Shown here piece by piece: positions 42,059 through 50,862 of a stretch of DNA of 64,000 nucleotides. The notes below the pieces were generated by a model that saw only the letters and a list, made by a program, of their open reading frames with translations, did not search any database and was not told where the DNA came from. Position 1 is the first letter of the stretch. Each line of letters opens with the position of its first letter. This DNA is from Laceyella putida (GTDB lineage Bacteria > Bacillota > Bacilli > Thermoactinomycetales > Thermoactinomycetaceae). Location: NCBI RefSeq assembly GCF_042665195.1, contig NZ_JBHTBW010000062.1:80817-144816 (forward strand). Direction: 5' to 3'. A program made the position numbers and the translations under genes.

Positions 42059-42916
42059 ATGACGGTACAGCGGATTGCGGTGGTGGGTGCGGGGTTGATG
42101 GGTAGGGGAATTGCCCAAGCGTGCGCGATGGGTGGGAAGGCGGTCACTTTGCATGATGTTGCCCCTGGCGCGATAGAACAGGCCAAACGTGAGATTCAAG
42201 CCAGTTTGGCCCGCTTTGTCAAAGCGGGGAAGCTGTCGGAAGCGGAAAGCGCCACGGCATGGACGCGAGTGACAACCACTTGCCGATTGCCGGACGCGAT
42301 AAAGGGTTGTCAATTGGTGATCGAAGCGGTGCCGGAGAATCTGGAAATAAAGAAGCGAGTGTTGCATGAATGTGACCAATTGTGCGATGCGGAGACCATC
42401 TTGGCTACCAATACGTCTGAGTTAAGTGTAACGGCCTTGGCCGCCGCGACCGGGCGCCCTGATAAAGTGCTTGGCATGCATTGGTTCAATCCCGCTCCCG
42501 TCATGAAGTTGATTGAACTGGTACAGGGTATCACCACGTCGGCAGAGACGGTAGAGCGAGTGGTCCAAGTGGCTCGGGAGATCGGCAAAGAGACGGTGTT
42601 GGTAAAAGACCGGCAAGGCTTTGTCACCACCAGGGCCATTGCGGCACACTTGATGGAATGCATGCGCATTTACGAAGAAGGGATCGCCACAAAAGAGGAT
42701 ATTGACAAAGCGGTGCGCCTGGGACTCAATTACCCAATGGGCCCGCTCGAATTGGCCGATTATATTGGACTGGATACGTTGCTCTTCGCCAGCGAGGGTT
42801 TGCTGGAAGCGTATGGGGAACGGTTTCGCGCTCCCCAAATATTGCGCAAACTCGTGGAAGCGGGCCATCTGGGACGCAAAAGCGGCAAAGGGTTTTATGA
42901 CTATGAGGGGAGATGA
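42059..42916 (+). CDS. 3-hydroxyacyl/3-hydroxybutyryl-CoA dehydrogenase
   Basis: 285 residues. NAD-binding N-terminal domain with VVGAGLMGRGIAQACAMGG, the catalytic-site words NTSELSVTAL and MHWFNPAPVMKLIEL (His of the His-Glu pair), and a C-terminal helical domain (KDRQGFVTTRA, PMGPLELADYIGLD). Oxidises 3-hydroxybutyryl-CoA to acetoacetyl-CoA, or the reverse. ATG 42059 has AAAGGGGA at good distance; ATG 42053 is too close. With the thiolase 9 bases downstream it makes a short-chain beta-oxidation pair like mmgB-mmgA of B. subtilis, in reversed order. Confidence 0.93.
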   Translation: MTVQRIAVVGAGLMGRGIAQACAMGGKAVTLHDVAPGAIEQAKREIQASLARFVKAGKLSEAESATAWTRVTTTCRLPDAIKGCQLVIEAVPENLEIKKRVLHECDQLCDAETILATNTSELSVTALAAATGRPDKVLGMHWFNPAPVMKLIELVQGITTSAETVERVVQVAREIGKETVLVKDRQGFVTTRAIAAHLMECMRIYEEGIATKEDIDKAVRLGLNYPMGPLELADYIGLDTLLFASEGLLEAYGERFRAPQILRKLVEAGHLGRKSGKGFYDYEGR

Positions 42917-42925
42917 GGTGGTTTG

Positions 42926-44080
42926 ATGCGGGAAGTGGTGATTGTGGAAGGGGTGCGGACCCCCGTGGGAAAACGCAATGGCGTGTTGCGTCGCTGGCAT
43001 CCCGTCGAGTTGGCCGCGAGTGCCCTCGATGAAGTGATGAAGCGGGCTGGGGTGGAGAAGGGAAAAGTGGAAGACATTGTGATGGGATGTGTGACACCGA
43101 TCGAGGAACAAGGTTTGAATATTGGCCGGTTGGCGGCATTGCGGGCGGGGTTCCCGGTTCATGTCCCCGCCGTGCAGATTAATCGCATGTGCGGCTCGGG
43201 ACAACAAGCTTTGCACTTTGCCGCCCAAGCGATCCAGGCGGGAACGATGGATATCGCTCTGGCCGCCGGGGTGGAAAGCATGACGCGGGTTCCCATCGGA
43301 AGTGATGGGAATGAGCAGACGATTCCCGCGGCTTTGCAGGAACGGTTTGAGTTTATTCATCAAGGGGTGTCGGCGGAGCGCATTGCCGACAAATATGGAA
43401 TCTCCCGGGAGGCGTGTGACCACTATGCGTATCAAAGCCACCAGCGAGCAATAAACGCGACGAAAGCGGGCCGCTTCTCCCGTGAACTCATGCCCATCAC
43501 CGGTCACGACAGCGACGGCAAAGAAATAAACGTGATGCAGGACGAAGGGCCGCGCCAAGACACCTCATTGGAAAAGTTGGCCCAGTTGAAGCCGGTTTTC
43601 GTGCCGGATGGCATCATCACCGCAGGCAACTCCAGCCAGATGAGTGATGGGGCGGCGGCGATTTTGCTTATGGAAGCGCAAACAGCCCGGCAGTTGGGGT
43701 TGCGGGCCCGAGCGCGCATCATCGCGCAAGTGGTGGTGGGATCGGACCCCACGCTCATGCTGGATGGAGTGATTCCAGCCACGAGGAAGATCCTGGACAA
43801 AACGGGCCTAACGTTGGAACAAATTGACCGCGTTGAGATCAATGAAGCGTTTGCGCCGGTTGTATTGGCCTGGCAGAAGACACTGGGCGCAGACCTGGCG
43901 AAGGTAAATGTGAATGGAGGGGCGATTGCATTAGGCCATCCGCTGGGCGCGACAGGGATCAAGCTGATGACGACGTTGGTGCAGGAATTGGAGCGAATCC
44001 AGGGCCGTTATGGCTTGATGGTGATCTGCATCGGGCATGGGATGGCGACGGCAACGTTGATTGAAAGAGTAGAAAATTAA
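42926..44080 (+). CDS. Acetyl-CoA acetyltransferase (thiolase)
   Basis: 384 residues. Thiolase fold with nucleophile Cys89 (NRMCGSGQQAL), the base pair in GGAIALGHPLGATG (His) and CIGHGMATA (second Cys). The last motif usually reads CIGGGxG, a minor change. Cleaves acetoacetyl-CoA into two acetyl-CoA or condenses them. Operon with the 3-hydroxyacyl-CoA dehydrogenase. The ATG 42926 follows GAGGTGG by only four bases; the TTG three bases earlier is also possible. Confidence 0.94.
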   Translation: MREVVIVEGVRTPVGKRNGVLRRWHPVELAASALDEVMKRAGVEKGKVEDIVMGCVTPIEEQGLNIGRLAALRAGFPVHVPAVQINRMCGSGQQALHFAAQAIQAGTMDIALAAGVESMTRVPIGSDGNEQTIPAALQERFEFIHQGVSAERIADKYGISREACDHYAYQSHQRAINATKAGRFSRELMPITGHDSDGKEINVMQDEGPRQDTSLEKLAQLKPVFVPDGIITAGNSSQMSDGAAAILLMEAQTARQLGLRARARIIAQVVVGSDPTLMLDGVIPATRKILDKTGLTLEQIDRVEINEAFAPVVLAWQKTLGADLAKVNVNGGAIALGHPLGATGIKLMTTLVQELERIQGRYGLMVICIGHGMATATLIERVEN

Positions 44081-44159
44081 GAAGAGAAATATAGGTGATT
44101 ATCAATTTTATCAATAGAATAGTGGTTGTTAGACCATCTTTGGGAGAGAAGGAAGTGGG

Positions 44160-44541
44160 AACTTGTTGAACCGATCTGTTCGTACACTTTTTTGCGGTCT
44201 ATTGACTATGTGGCCGAGTGGGACGCACCCGGTATGATACGGAAAATCCCACGTGTTTGCGCCGCTTGGATAACAACAAAGTGTACTCGGCGGATTGGGT
44301 TGGCGAAGTGCATGCGGATGGCGAGATTTGGTCACAAGGGTTGTATGAGATGGAGGGGGCGTTTGGACGGGGTGTGGCTACCAAAATCATCTTGCAATCC
44401 CACTGGTCGTTAACTCCGGAATCGGGTTTCCAAGAAGGCTTGCAATCCTTGCTCGCGGCTGACCAGGTTTTGTATGGAGGCGCGCATCAAGCAGAGATTG
44501 AGCGTATTTGGACCGCCCGTGGCATCACTGTGAATCAATAA
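44160..44541 (+). pseudogene. C-terminal relic of a fungalysin-type (M36) metalloprotease
   Basis: Segment one reads FLRSIDYVAEWDAPG in the frame of 44126. Segment two, in the frame of 44218, reads PTCLRRLDNNKVYSADWVGE, then VHADGEIWSQGLYEMEGAFG, then LILQSHW-type and DQVLYGGAHQAEIERIW. This order is that of the region after the zinc site in M36-type proteases (VAEWD ... CLRRxDxNK ... VHADGEIWS). A frame change lies near 44230, and the HExxH domain is wholly missing. No start codon or SD. Assignment from remembered family wording. Confidence 0.6.
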
Positions 44542-44551
44542 TGGTTACGAA

Positions 44552-44587
44552 AACCGTTTCTCCGCTTGGGGAGAGGCGGTTTTTTTG
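44552..44587 (+). terminator. Terminator after the M36 relic
   Basis: A 12-bp stem with G-T pairs (AACCGTTTCTCC with GGAGAGGCGGTT) and a T-run. A surviving terminator of the decayed gene. Confidence 0.85.
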
Positions 44588-44676
44588 TGTTGCGCGATGC
44601 GGTGGATGAAGGGAGGGAGAAAAGCGGATCAGGTTGAGTTGGTTTCTTTTGGCGGCGGGATAACCATGCACGCAAA

Positions 44677-44712
44677 ACTCCCTCACTCCGGAAGCATCGA
44701 AGTGAGGGAGTT
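44677..44712 (-). terminator. Terminator of the small gene at 44712-44948
   Basis: 12-bp stem AACTCCCTCACT/AGTGAGGGAGTT with a 12-base loop; T-rich on the minus strand side (TTTTG). It abuts the stop codon. Confidence 0.8.
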
Positions 44713-44948
44713 TATTTATGCTCTTGGCGGGCGTGAAAATGGATTTGGATTTCTGTTTCTTTTTTGTCCATCACCGTTGCCGGAGATGCGGTGGGGATGG
44801 CGGAAAGGCAAACCGCTTCAGGTTGCTCTTCTTCCTCATCTTCAAAAAAGTGACTCATGAAGATCCATTCCGGCTGAATCATGCCCATGGCCACTTGCGT
44901 ATATGGCAGATATTTGGGATGTATTGGGTATTTTTCTTCTTTTGTCAA
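44712..44948 (-). CDS. Small acidic protein of unknown function with TTG start
   Basis: 78 residues: MTKEEKYPIHPKYLPYTQVA, then GMIQPEWIFMSHFFEDEEEE and a polar end. No membrane part. No family recognised. It looks real because a full SD GGAGGTGA stands about 6-9 bases ahead of the TTG codon and a terminator hairpin begins at the stop. Translation from TTG is chosen because no ATG or GTG lies nearby behind that SD. Divergent from the MFS transporter gene with about 160 bases between. Confidence 0.65.
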   Translation of the reverse strand: MTKEEKYPIHPKYLPYTQVAMGMIQPEWIFMSHFFEDEEEEQPEAVCLSAIPTASPATVMDKKETEIQIHFHARQEHK

Positions 44949-45040
44949 ATGAAATCACCTCCGAGTGCCTATGATGAAGCATATGCAATTGTCAGCTTGA
45001 CCGATGCGAATGAGAGCGCTTTTTTACCAAATTTGTCTCA

Positions 45041-45070
45041 TTGAATTTATTTCGTTTCGCGAAATATAAT
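45041..45070 (+). promoter_or_regulatory. Promoter of the MFS gene with a 10-base palindrome
   Basis: TTGAAT (45041-45046), 18 bases, TATAAT (45065-45070). TTTCGCGAAA (45055-45064) touches the -10 and may be an operator; the regulator is not in sight. Confidence 0.65.
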
Positions 45071-45108
45071 AGCAGGTGGATCTTGGGACAGGTGGAGGAA
45101 AAGCGACG

Positions 45109-46305
45109 ATGAGGACGAAATTGTGGACGAAGGACTTTATCCTGATTTGTCTGGCGAACTTTTTCTTGTTTGCCGGATTTTTTGTGTTGTTGTCAACCTT
45201 GCCCGTTTATGCGGTTGATGAATTGAAAGCGCAAGAAGGGCAAGTGGGTTTGATTGTCGGGATGTTTACGATTGCTTCGGTTCTGATGCGGCCTTACGGT
45301 GGATTGCTGGTCGATCAATTGGATAGAAGAAAGATTGTATTATGGACGATTTGTTTGTATTTGCTAGCGACGTTCAGCTATTTTGCCGCGATGAGTTTTG
45401 CGTTGTTATTGGTGATACGGATATTGCATGGAGGGATGTTCGGAATAGCCACTACCGCCTTGGGCGCCGTTGTGACTGATATTATCCCATCCGCCAAACG
45501 GGGGGAAGGATTGGGGTATTTCGGAACCTCCAACATGCTGGCGATGGTCGTCGGCCCCGCTTTTGGCCTGATGGTGATTCACGCCTTGTCTTATCAATGG
45601 CTCTTTTTCTTTTGCGGCCTCTTAGTCCTGGTCAGCCTGTTGTTGATCATGTTGGTGAAGTTCCCCAAGGACACCGCGCAGTCACCACGGATGCAACCGC
45701 GTTTCACTGACTGGGCCAAGATGATCGAGCGCCAAGCGTTTTACTATTCCATGCCTATCATTGGCTTTGCCATGGTATTTGGCGGCATTGTTTCGTTTAT
45801 TTCCCTTTATGCGGCCGAGTTGGGCGATGCCGATATGGCCGGCGGCTTTTATTTTTGTTATGCCTTGGCCTTGGTGATCGCCCGGCTCTTCTCGGGGCGC
45901 CTTTTCGATCGCAAAGGACCGGATTATGTCGTTTATCCAAGTGTTATCGCCTATGTCATCGGTTTGATCTGCATGGCCTTGGCCGAAGACAAGGGGTTGT
46001 TCTATGCGGCGGGGGCGCTGATCGGTGCCGGTTATGGAAGTATCCAGCCTTGCCTGCAGGCGCTTGTCATTTCGCGTGTGCCGGCGGCGCGGCGCGGAGC
46101 GGCTACGGCTACGTTCTTTATCGCCGCTGATTTGGGCATCGGGGTTGGCTCTTTCCTGCTGGGCATCATTGCAGCCTGGTTCGGTTATCGGGGCATGTTT
46201 CTATTCACCTTGCTTTTTGTGGCAAGTTCCGCGCTGTTATACTGGACAGCGCGGCGAACGGAGAAGGATGCGAGTCAGCCGGAAGTGACGCGATTGAGTG
46301 CGTGA
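45109..46305 (+). CDS. Major facilitator superfamily transporter
   Basis: 398 residues with 12 predicted membrane segments and the MFS loop 2-3 motif GGLLVDQLDRRKIVLW (near residue 63). YfhI/YwoG-type drug or metabolite efflux proteins look alike; the substrate cannot be told. The start is ATG 45109 after GGAGGAAA; the earlier TTG at 45076 has no SD. Downstream terminator is shared with the convergent rRNA methylase gene. Confidence 0.88.
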   Translation: MRTKLWTKDFILICLANFFLFAGFFVLLSTLPVYAVDELKAQEGQVGLIVGMFTIASVLMRPYGGLLVDQLDRRKIVLWTICLYLLATFSYFAAMSFALLLVIRILHGGMFGIATTALGAVVTDIIPSAKRGEGLGYFGTSNMLAMVVGPAFGLMVIHALSYQWLFFFCGLLVLVSLLLIMLVKFPKDTAQSPRMQPRFTDWAKMIERQAFYYSMPIIGFAMVFGGIVSFISLYAAELGDADMAGGFYFCYALALVIARLFSGRLFDRKGPDYVVYPSVIAYVIGLICMALAEDKGLFYAAGALIGAGYGSIQPCLQALVISRVPAARRGAATATFFIAADLGIGVGSFLLGIIAAWFGYRGMFLFTLLFVASSALLYWTARRTEKDASQPEVTRLSA

Positions 46306-46317
46306 ATATGGGAAAGT

Positions 46318-46352
46318 AAAAGAGACACCATTTTCTGTGCGGTGTCTCTTTT
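46318..46352. terminator. Bidirectional terminator between MFS and rRNA methylase genes
   Basis: Perfect 12-bp stem AAAAGAGACACC/GGTGTCTCTTTT with an 11-base loop; A-run and T-run on both sides. Confidence 0.9.
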
Positions 46353-46370
46353 ATGCTTATTGCGCCAAAC

Positions 46371-47756
46371 TTAATGCTTATCCCAACGCAACCATTTCGG
46401 ATAGTGATTTTTTAAGAGTCCTCCCGACACTTTTCCCCAGCCCAGTGCAAATCCATCAACGGTAACCAAGGTCCATCCTTTATTAAGTGAAACGGGAAGC
46501 GCTTCACCTTGCAGATAAAGCAATAGCCCGGGATCGTCCGCGCTGAAATCCACCGTTTGTTTCACCTGTTCCGGCCAAGCGGATAAGGCCAACGCATGGG
46601 CGGGGACAAAATGGCTCTTTTTGACTTGACCCAAATATCGGCCGGGACGCTCTACTTTTAGTCCTTTTAACGACGGTAATTCGTCCGGAACGAGATAGAG
46701 ATGCTCGCCATACAGGGTTAATTGGCCATGAAAAAGCTCGGGTTTACGGTATGTCTCATTGACAAATTGCTGCCAGAGCGTTTTAGCTTGAGCATGGATG
46801 GAAGGAAATCTGCCGGGGCGTTGTTTGGTTCCCTCTGCCAAAACGTCTTTTTCCAATACGGCGACAAAATGGCCTTCACCCCGCAAGCGATGTGGCCAGA
46901 GACGGGCCGTCTTGCTCAGTTCGGGGTTAGCGGTGTGCGTCCATTCGGGATGTCCGGGTTGATAATGGGCCAACTGGGGTACCGGAATGAGACGGAACTC
47001 GGGATGCTCGGCAAGAAAACGGACGAGCACCCCCTCATTTTCTTGCGGGTTGAACGTGCAGGTGGAGTAGACCAGACGTCCGCCAGGCCGCAACATGGGG
47101 GCGGCGGCGGTTACAATTTCCAACTGAAGGTCGGCGCATTTTTCCGTTGCGCGCAAGCTCCAACGTTCACGCGCATCCCTGTCTTTGCGAAACATCCCTT
47201 CCCCCGAACACGGGGCGTCAATCAAAATGCGGTCAAAAAATCCGGCAAACCGCTCCGTCAACCGCAAGGGGTTTTCATTTAGGACCACGGCATTGGTGAC
47301 ACCGCACCGTTCCAGATTCTCCACCAGCGCTTTGATCCGTTTGCCATCGATTTCATTGGCGACGAGAAGCCCTTGGCCCTGCATCTTTGCCGCAATTTGT
47401 GTGGTTTTCCCACCGGGAGCCGCGCAGAGATCCAAAATCGTTTCACCCGGTTGTGGCTCAAGGGCTTCAGCCGGCGACATCGCACTCGCATCTTGGATAT
47501 AATAGAGACCCGCCGCATGATAGACATGTTTGCCAGGTCGGTCTTGTTCATGATCATAATAAAAGGCTTCCTGGCACCAGGGAATCGGTTGCAGATGAAA
47601 GGAAACACGCTCAGCCAACTCCGCTGGAGGCAGTTTGAGTGTATTGACCCGCAGACTGCGGGTAGGTGCCTCTTCATATGTATGGATAAACGCTTCGTAT
47701 TCATCCTTAAGCAATGTTCGCATCTGCTTCAGGAAATCTTCAGGCAGTGAAACCAT
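46371..47756 (-). CDS. RsmF-type rRNA cytosine-C5 methyltransferase (NOL1/NOP2/Sun family)
   Basis: 461 residues. SAM-binding motif LDLCAAPGGKTTQIA, motif IV DAPCSGEGMFRKD and motif VI YSTCTFNPQENE, whose Cys is the nucleophile; together the mark of 5-methylcytosine RNA methylases. The C-terminal 150 residues (KSHFVPAHALALS ... GFALGWGKVSGGLLKNHYPKW) fit the RsmF/YebU C-terminal PUA-like extension. Modifies 16S rRNA. The start is ATG 47756 with SD GAGGAGG; a longer frame upstream has none. Monocistronic, accessory relative to B. subtilis at this place. Confidence 0.9.
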   Translation of the reverse strand: MVSLPEDFLKQMRTLLKDEYEAFIHTYEEAPTRSLRVNTLKLPPAELAERVSFHLQPIPWCQEAFYYDHEQDRPGKHVYHAAGLYYIQDASAMSPAEALEPQPGETILDLCAAPGGKTTQIAAKMQGQGLLVANEIDGKRIKALVENLERCGVTNAVVLNENPLRLTERFAGFFDRILIDAPCSGEGMFRKDRDARERWSLRATEKCADLQLEIVTAAAPMLRPGGRLVYSTCTFNPQENEGVLVRFLAEHPEFRLIPVPQLAHYQPGHPEWTHTANPELSKTARLWPHRLRGEGHFVAVLEKDVLAEGTKQRPGRFPSIHAQAKTLWQQFVNETYRKPELFHGQLTLYGEHLYLVPDELPSLKGLKVERPGRYLGQVKKSHFVPAHALALSAWPEQVKQTVDFSADDPGLLLYLQGEALPVSLNKGWTLVTVDGFALGWGKVSGGLLKNHYPKWLRWDKH

Positions 47757-47899
47757 GATTGTCCTCCTCAAACCATCGATACAGGCAATTATATCATAAA
47801 ACGGAAGAATACCCTGCATGGGAAGGCGGGGTTTGAAGGGGAGGGAAGCAGGGAAAAAGGCTGGGTGGATAGACCAGCCTTGTTGAAGGAGGCAAAGAG

Positions 47900-48550
47900 A
47901 TGGGCATTCCGAAATTTCCCGATGTTCCTCCGCTTAATTCGGCACAAGTGCAAGCGTTGACGGAAATCACCTTCATGCGCCATCTGGCCAAACGAACCTT
48001 GCCGCAATATGATCTTTTGTTTGTCTTTGGAAGTTCGCATCCAGAAATATGGGCCACGGCCGCCCGCGCTTATCATCAAGGAATAGTCAAGCGCATCATG
48101 ATCACCGGGGGATACAAGGCCAATGCGATTCGACATGCTGGCTGGACCTATGGGACAACGCCAGAAGCGCAAGTGATTCGCGATAAGTTGGTTGAGTGGG
48201 GCGTCCCCTTGCACTTGATGGATTGGGAAGATCAATCGACCAATTCGCTGGAAAACGTATTGTTCGGATTGCGAAAGATTAATGTGAACGGGTTATCGTC
48301 CCTCTTGTTTGTCAGCAAGTCGTTTGCCGTTGGCAGACAGTACCGCACCTTGAAGAAATATCTGCCGGATGAGATGGTGATCGAGGCTTATCCCTCGCTG
48401 ACCACCATCAACAAACTCCCCGTTACGGCCTGGGGATGGTCGCAAGTAGCCGCGCATCGAGCGGTGGTGTATGGCGAATACTTGCGCATTGTAGCGTATG
48501 GGAAGCGTGGCCATATTTTGCCGTTGGCCAAAGAAATCCCCGGTTTGTAG
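47900..48550 (+). CDS. YdcF/SanA-type DUF218 protein
   Basis: 216 residues with the DUF218 words LLFVFGSSHPEIWATAARAY, MITGGY, PEAQVIRD, DQSTNSLENVLF and SKSFAVGRQYRTL. No membrane segment, thus the soluble YdcF type rather than the SanA/ElyC type. YdcF of E. coli binds S-adenosylmethionine; the reaction is unknown. SD AAGGAGG 7-8 bases before the ATG. A short hairpin (47858-47865 with 47874-47881) lies just ahead of the SD. Convergent with the HTH-TPR gene, three bases apart. Confidence 0.82.
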   Translation: MGIPKFPDVPPLNSAQVQALTEITFMRHLAKRTLPQYDLLFVFGSSHPEIWATAARAYHQGIVKRIMITGGYKANAIRHAGWTYGTTPEAQVIRDKLVEWGVPLHLMDWEDQSTNSLENVLFGLRKINVNGLSSLLFVSKSFAVGRQYRTLKKYLPDEMVIEAYPSLTTINKLPVTAWGWSQVAAHRAVVYGEYLRIVAYGKRGHILPLAKEIPGL

Positions 48551-48553
48551 AGT

Positions 48554-49883
48554 TTATGCCTGGGCAACGTTTTGTTCGCGCAGACGAAGCTCTGATTGCA
48601 ACTCGACAAGGAGCGAGATGTACTTCTCGTGATTGCCGATATTCTTCCAACATTCTGACAGGTTGAGCAGGATGCGTTCTTTCAACCGCAGGAAAGAATA
48701 CTGATTGGTGATCGTCAACGCCTCATCATACGGTTGAATTGCTTCTTGATGCTTTCCGGTTTCTAGATAGTAATCTCCCAGCGCCACCAATGATTCGCAA
48801 AAACGATGGGCATCATTGTACTTTCTCCCTTTGGCGACGGCTGTGGTCAAGTGTTCGTAAGATTGATCCCATTTTTTCATTTTGCTGTAGAGTTTGCCCA
48901 GTTGTGTATGGGTGGAAACCAACACATACTTTTTGTCCTTCAGCTTGCCTTCAAGGCGCAGGGCGAGGTTATAGCAATTTTCCGCTGTCATGTAATCATT
49001 TGCGTTTTGCAGAATGTTCCCCCAAACGGTAAGCAGTTCAACCCCTTTTTCGTGGCTCCCGTTTTCACGGGCGATAAATAATCCCTCTTTGGCAAATTGC
49101 AACGCTTTTTCGTACTTTTTCTTTTGATTGAGGAGTGTCGCTTTCAATTCATACATGTTCAGCTTCACTTCCAAGATGTTGATGTCTTGGATCGAGCCCC
49201 ATAACTCATCAAGGGTTTGCAAGGCTTCATCGATGCGATATTGCTTTTTCCAAGAAATATACTTTGTCGATCATCAAGAAATGCTTGATTTCTTGGCGAT
49301 CGGCATTTTCATTGAAAGCGGACAACCCTTTATTGGTGAAGTCGAGCGCCTGTTGGAGAGAGTTGTCCCGTTGGTAATAGATACGACCTAATTCCTTATA
49401 ACAAGCGGCTTTAATATTATTTTGCGATATGAATTGCTTAGCATTGATATGTTCTATGGATTGGAGGAAGAATTTCTCCGCCGTTTTCAGATTGTTTTTC
49501 TTAACGTAACACAATCCTTTAAGATAAAGGATAATATCCATATATCCGCCTTTCGTATGTTTTTGCAGAAAGCGGAGCCGCTCCAATGCGCCGTCACAAT
49601 CGAGATTGATGCACGTTTCAATGAGAAAGAGCAAGTTTTCCAAATGCTGAAATTCCCGTTGTTCACGATGAATCAACTGAGGGATGTCCTCAACATTAAA
49701 TCCGAGCTTGCGACAATAATATTCGCGATTCTGGGGCTTGACCGTTGGAATGCCCCGTTCAATGCTGCTGATGGTGGCGAAAGAGATATGTTCATCTTCC
49801 ATGTCTTTTAAGCGCAGGCCTTTTTCTTTTCGAATCTTCCGCAAGGCCTCGCCCAATGTCTTTAAATCGCTCACGTTCACCAT
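48554..49883 (-). pseudogene. HTH-TPR regulator (RRNPP/PlcR-like) split by a one-base frameshift
   Basis: Two adjacent frames make one protein of about 440 residues. The N-terminal part has an HTH_XRE domain (LGEALRKIRKEKGLRLKDME ... FATISSIERG) then TPR-like helices, ending at DKVYFLEK. The C-terminal part, in the next frame, carries on with KQYRIDEALQTLDELW and further TPRs to 48554. Dropping one A from the A5 run at about 49245-49250 joins them. Architecture is that of NprR/PlcR/Rap-type regulators sensing peptides. No peptide gene follows. Start ATG 49883 after AAGAGGTGA. Either inactive, an error in the read, or phase-variable. Confidence 0.8.
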
Positions 49884-50130
49884 GATCACCTCTTTGCTTT
49901 TATCTTATTTTTTTGATATTGATTTGTCTAGCATTTTTTCAAAAAAAATCGCAAAGTTTATATAATTTAAAATAAGAAATTAAAAAAATGTCATTATGAG
50001 TGTATTTTTCCTCTAATATGGCTGTATTTAAAAATTCGTTAAAAAGTGATGTGGGGGTTATGTGGGTGGGCTCCATAAATGAAATCATCCGCTGTGAATG
50101 TTACAGCGGATGCGAGGTTCATGGGAATCG

Positions 50131-50862
50131 TTATACTTTTTTGTGCTCTTTCACGACCGTATCCTCTTTTTGCTCAAATTGGTCTTTGTACTCAACGAGA
50201 TCGATTTGGCAACCTGAGCCGATGATGACATTGTTGCCGCGCACCACTTTGGCTTTCGTGTTTTCCAGATAGATGTCATCGCCTTCAATCGTATCCGCAA
50301 CCAGTTCATTGGTGTAGTGGAGGATGGATTTGAGCCATTTGAAAAGGGAGAAATCCAGGCCGTCTTTTTCAATGCGGATCGTTTCACCGCCGATCTCTTT
50401 CGCTTGGCATTTGCCGTAAAGCCGCACATGGATATGGCCGGCGTTTAGCAGACCATCAATGGTAAAGCCCCCCCGGGCTTGAAAATCTTCCGCTTCACAA
50501 TCCCCTTTGATGGTGGTGGCGCCTTTGATCTCAATTTCCTCACTCGTTAAATTGCCTTCAATGGTGGTGGCTCCCATCACTTTCAGTTCTTCGCAGATCA
50601 CATACCCGTAGACGTGTGCTTGCCCTTTTACTTTCATCTCTTCGACTTCCACTTTTCCCTTGATTGTCGTTTCACCGGCGATATCAAATCGTTCGGCTTT
50701 GACGTTGCCGGCAAACGTCGTTACCCCATAAGCCTTTATGCTGATGCAATCAACATCGCCATGGATGCGTCCTTCGCCATTGATGCTTAAGCGATCATAC
50801 AACCCGCCCGCGGCGCTCCCAGAGCCGGAGATGGTCAAATCGCGGCGTTTTTCTTTATCCAT
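50131..50862 (-). CDS. Bactofilin-like polymer-forming protein (YhbE/YhbF type)
   Basis: 243 residues of a right-handed beta-helix pattern: repeated turns of 17-20 residues such as GRIHGDVDCISIKAYG, GETTIKGKVEVEEMKVKG and GATTIEGNLTSEEIEIKG. Bactofilin-type scaffold. Translation starts at ATG 50862, 8 bases inside the end of the HTH gene, with SD GGAGG. B. subtilis has the same yhbD-yhbE-yhbF group. Likely a cytoplasmic scaffold made under control of its partner; its role in the cell is unknown. Confidence 0.83.
   Translation of the reverse strand: MDKEKRRDLTISGSGSAAGGLYDRLSINGEGRIHGDVDCISIKAYGVTTFAGNVKAERFDIAGETTIKGKVEVEEMKVKGQAHVYGYVICEELKVMGATTIEGNLTSEEIEIKGATTIKGDCEAEDFQARGGFTIDGLLNAGHIHVRLYGKCQAKEIGGETIRIEKDGLDFSLFKWLKSILHYTNELVADTIEGDDIYLENTKAKVVRGNNVIIGSGCQIDLVEYKDQFEQKEDTVVKEHKKV

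Noticed and set aside
42422..43558. A 378-codon open frame on the minus strand
   Set aside because: It lies antisense to the hbd and thiolase genes, which are certain; its product is His/Arg/Pro-rich and unlike any family, as expected from the mirror of GC-biased codons.
48540..48560. Signal-peptide gene downstream of the HTH-TPR regulator
   Set aside because: Only three bases separate it from the convergent DUF218 gene, so no room for a Phr/NprX-like gene on that strand.
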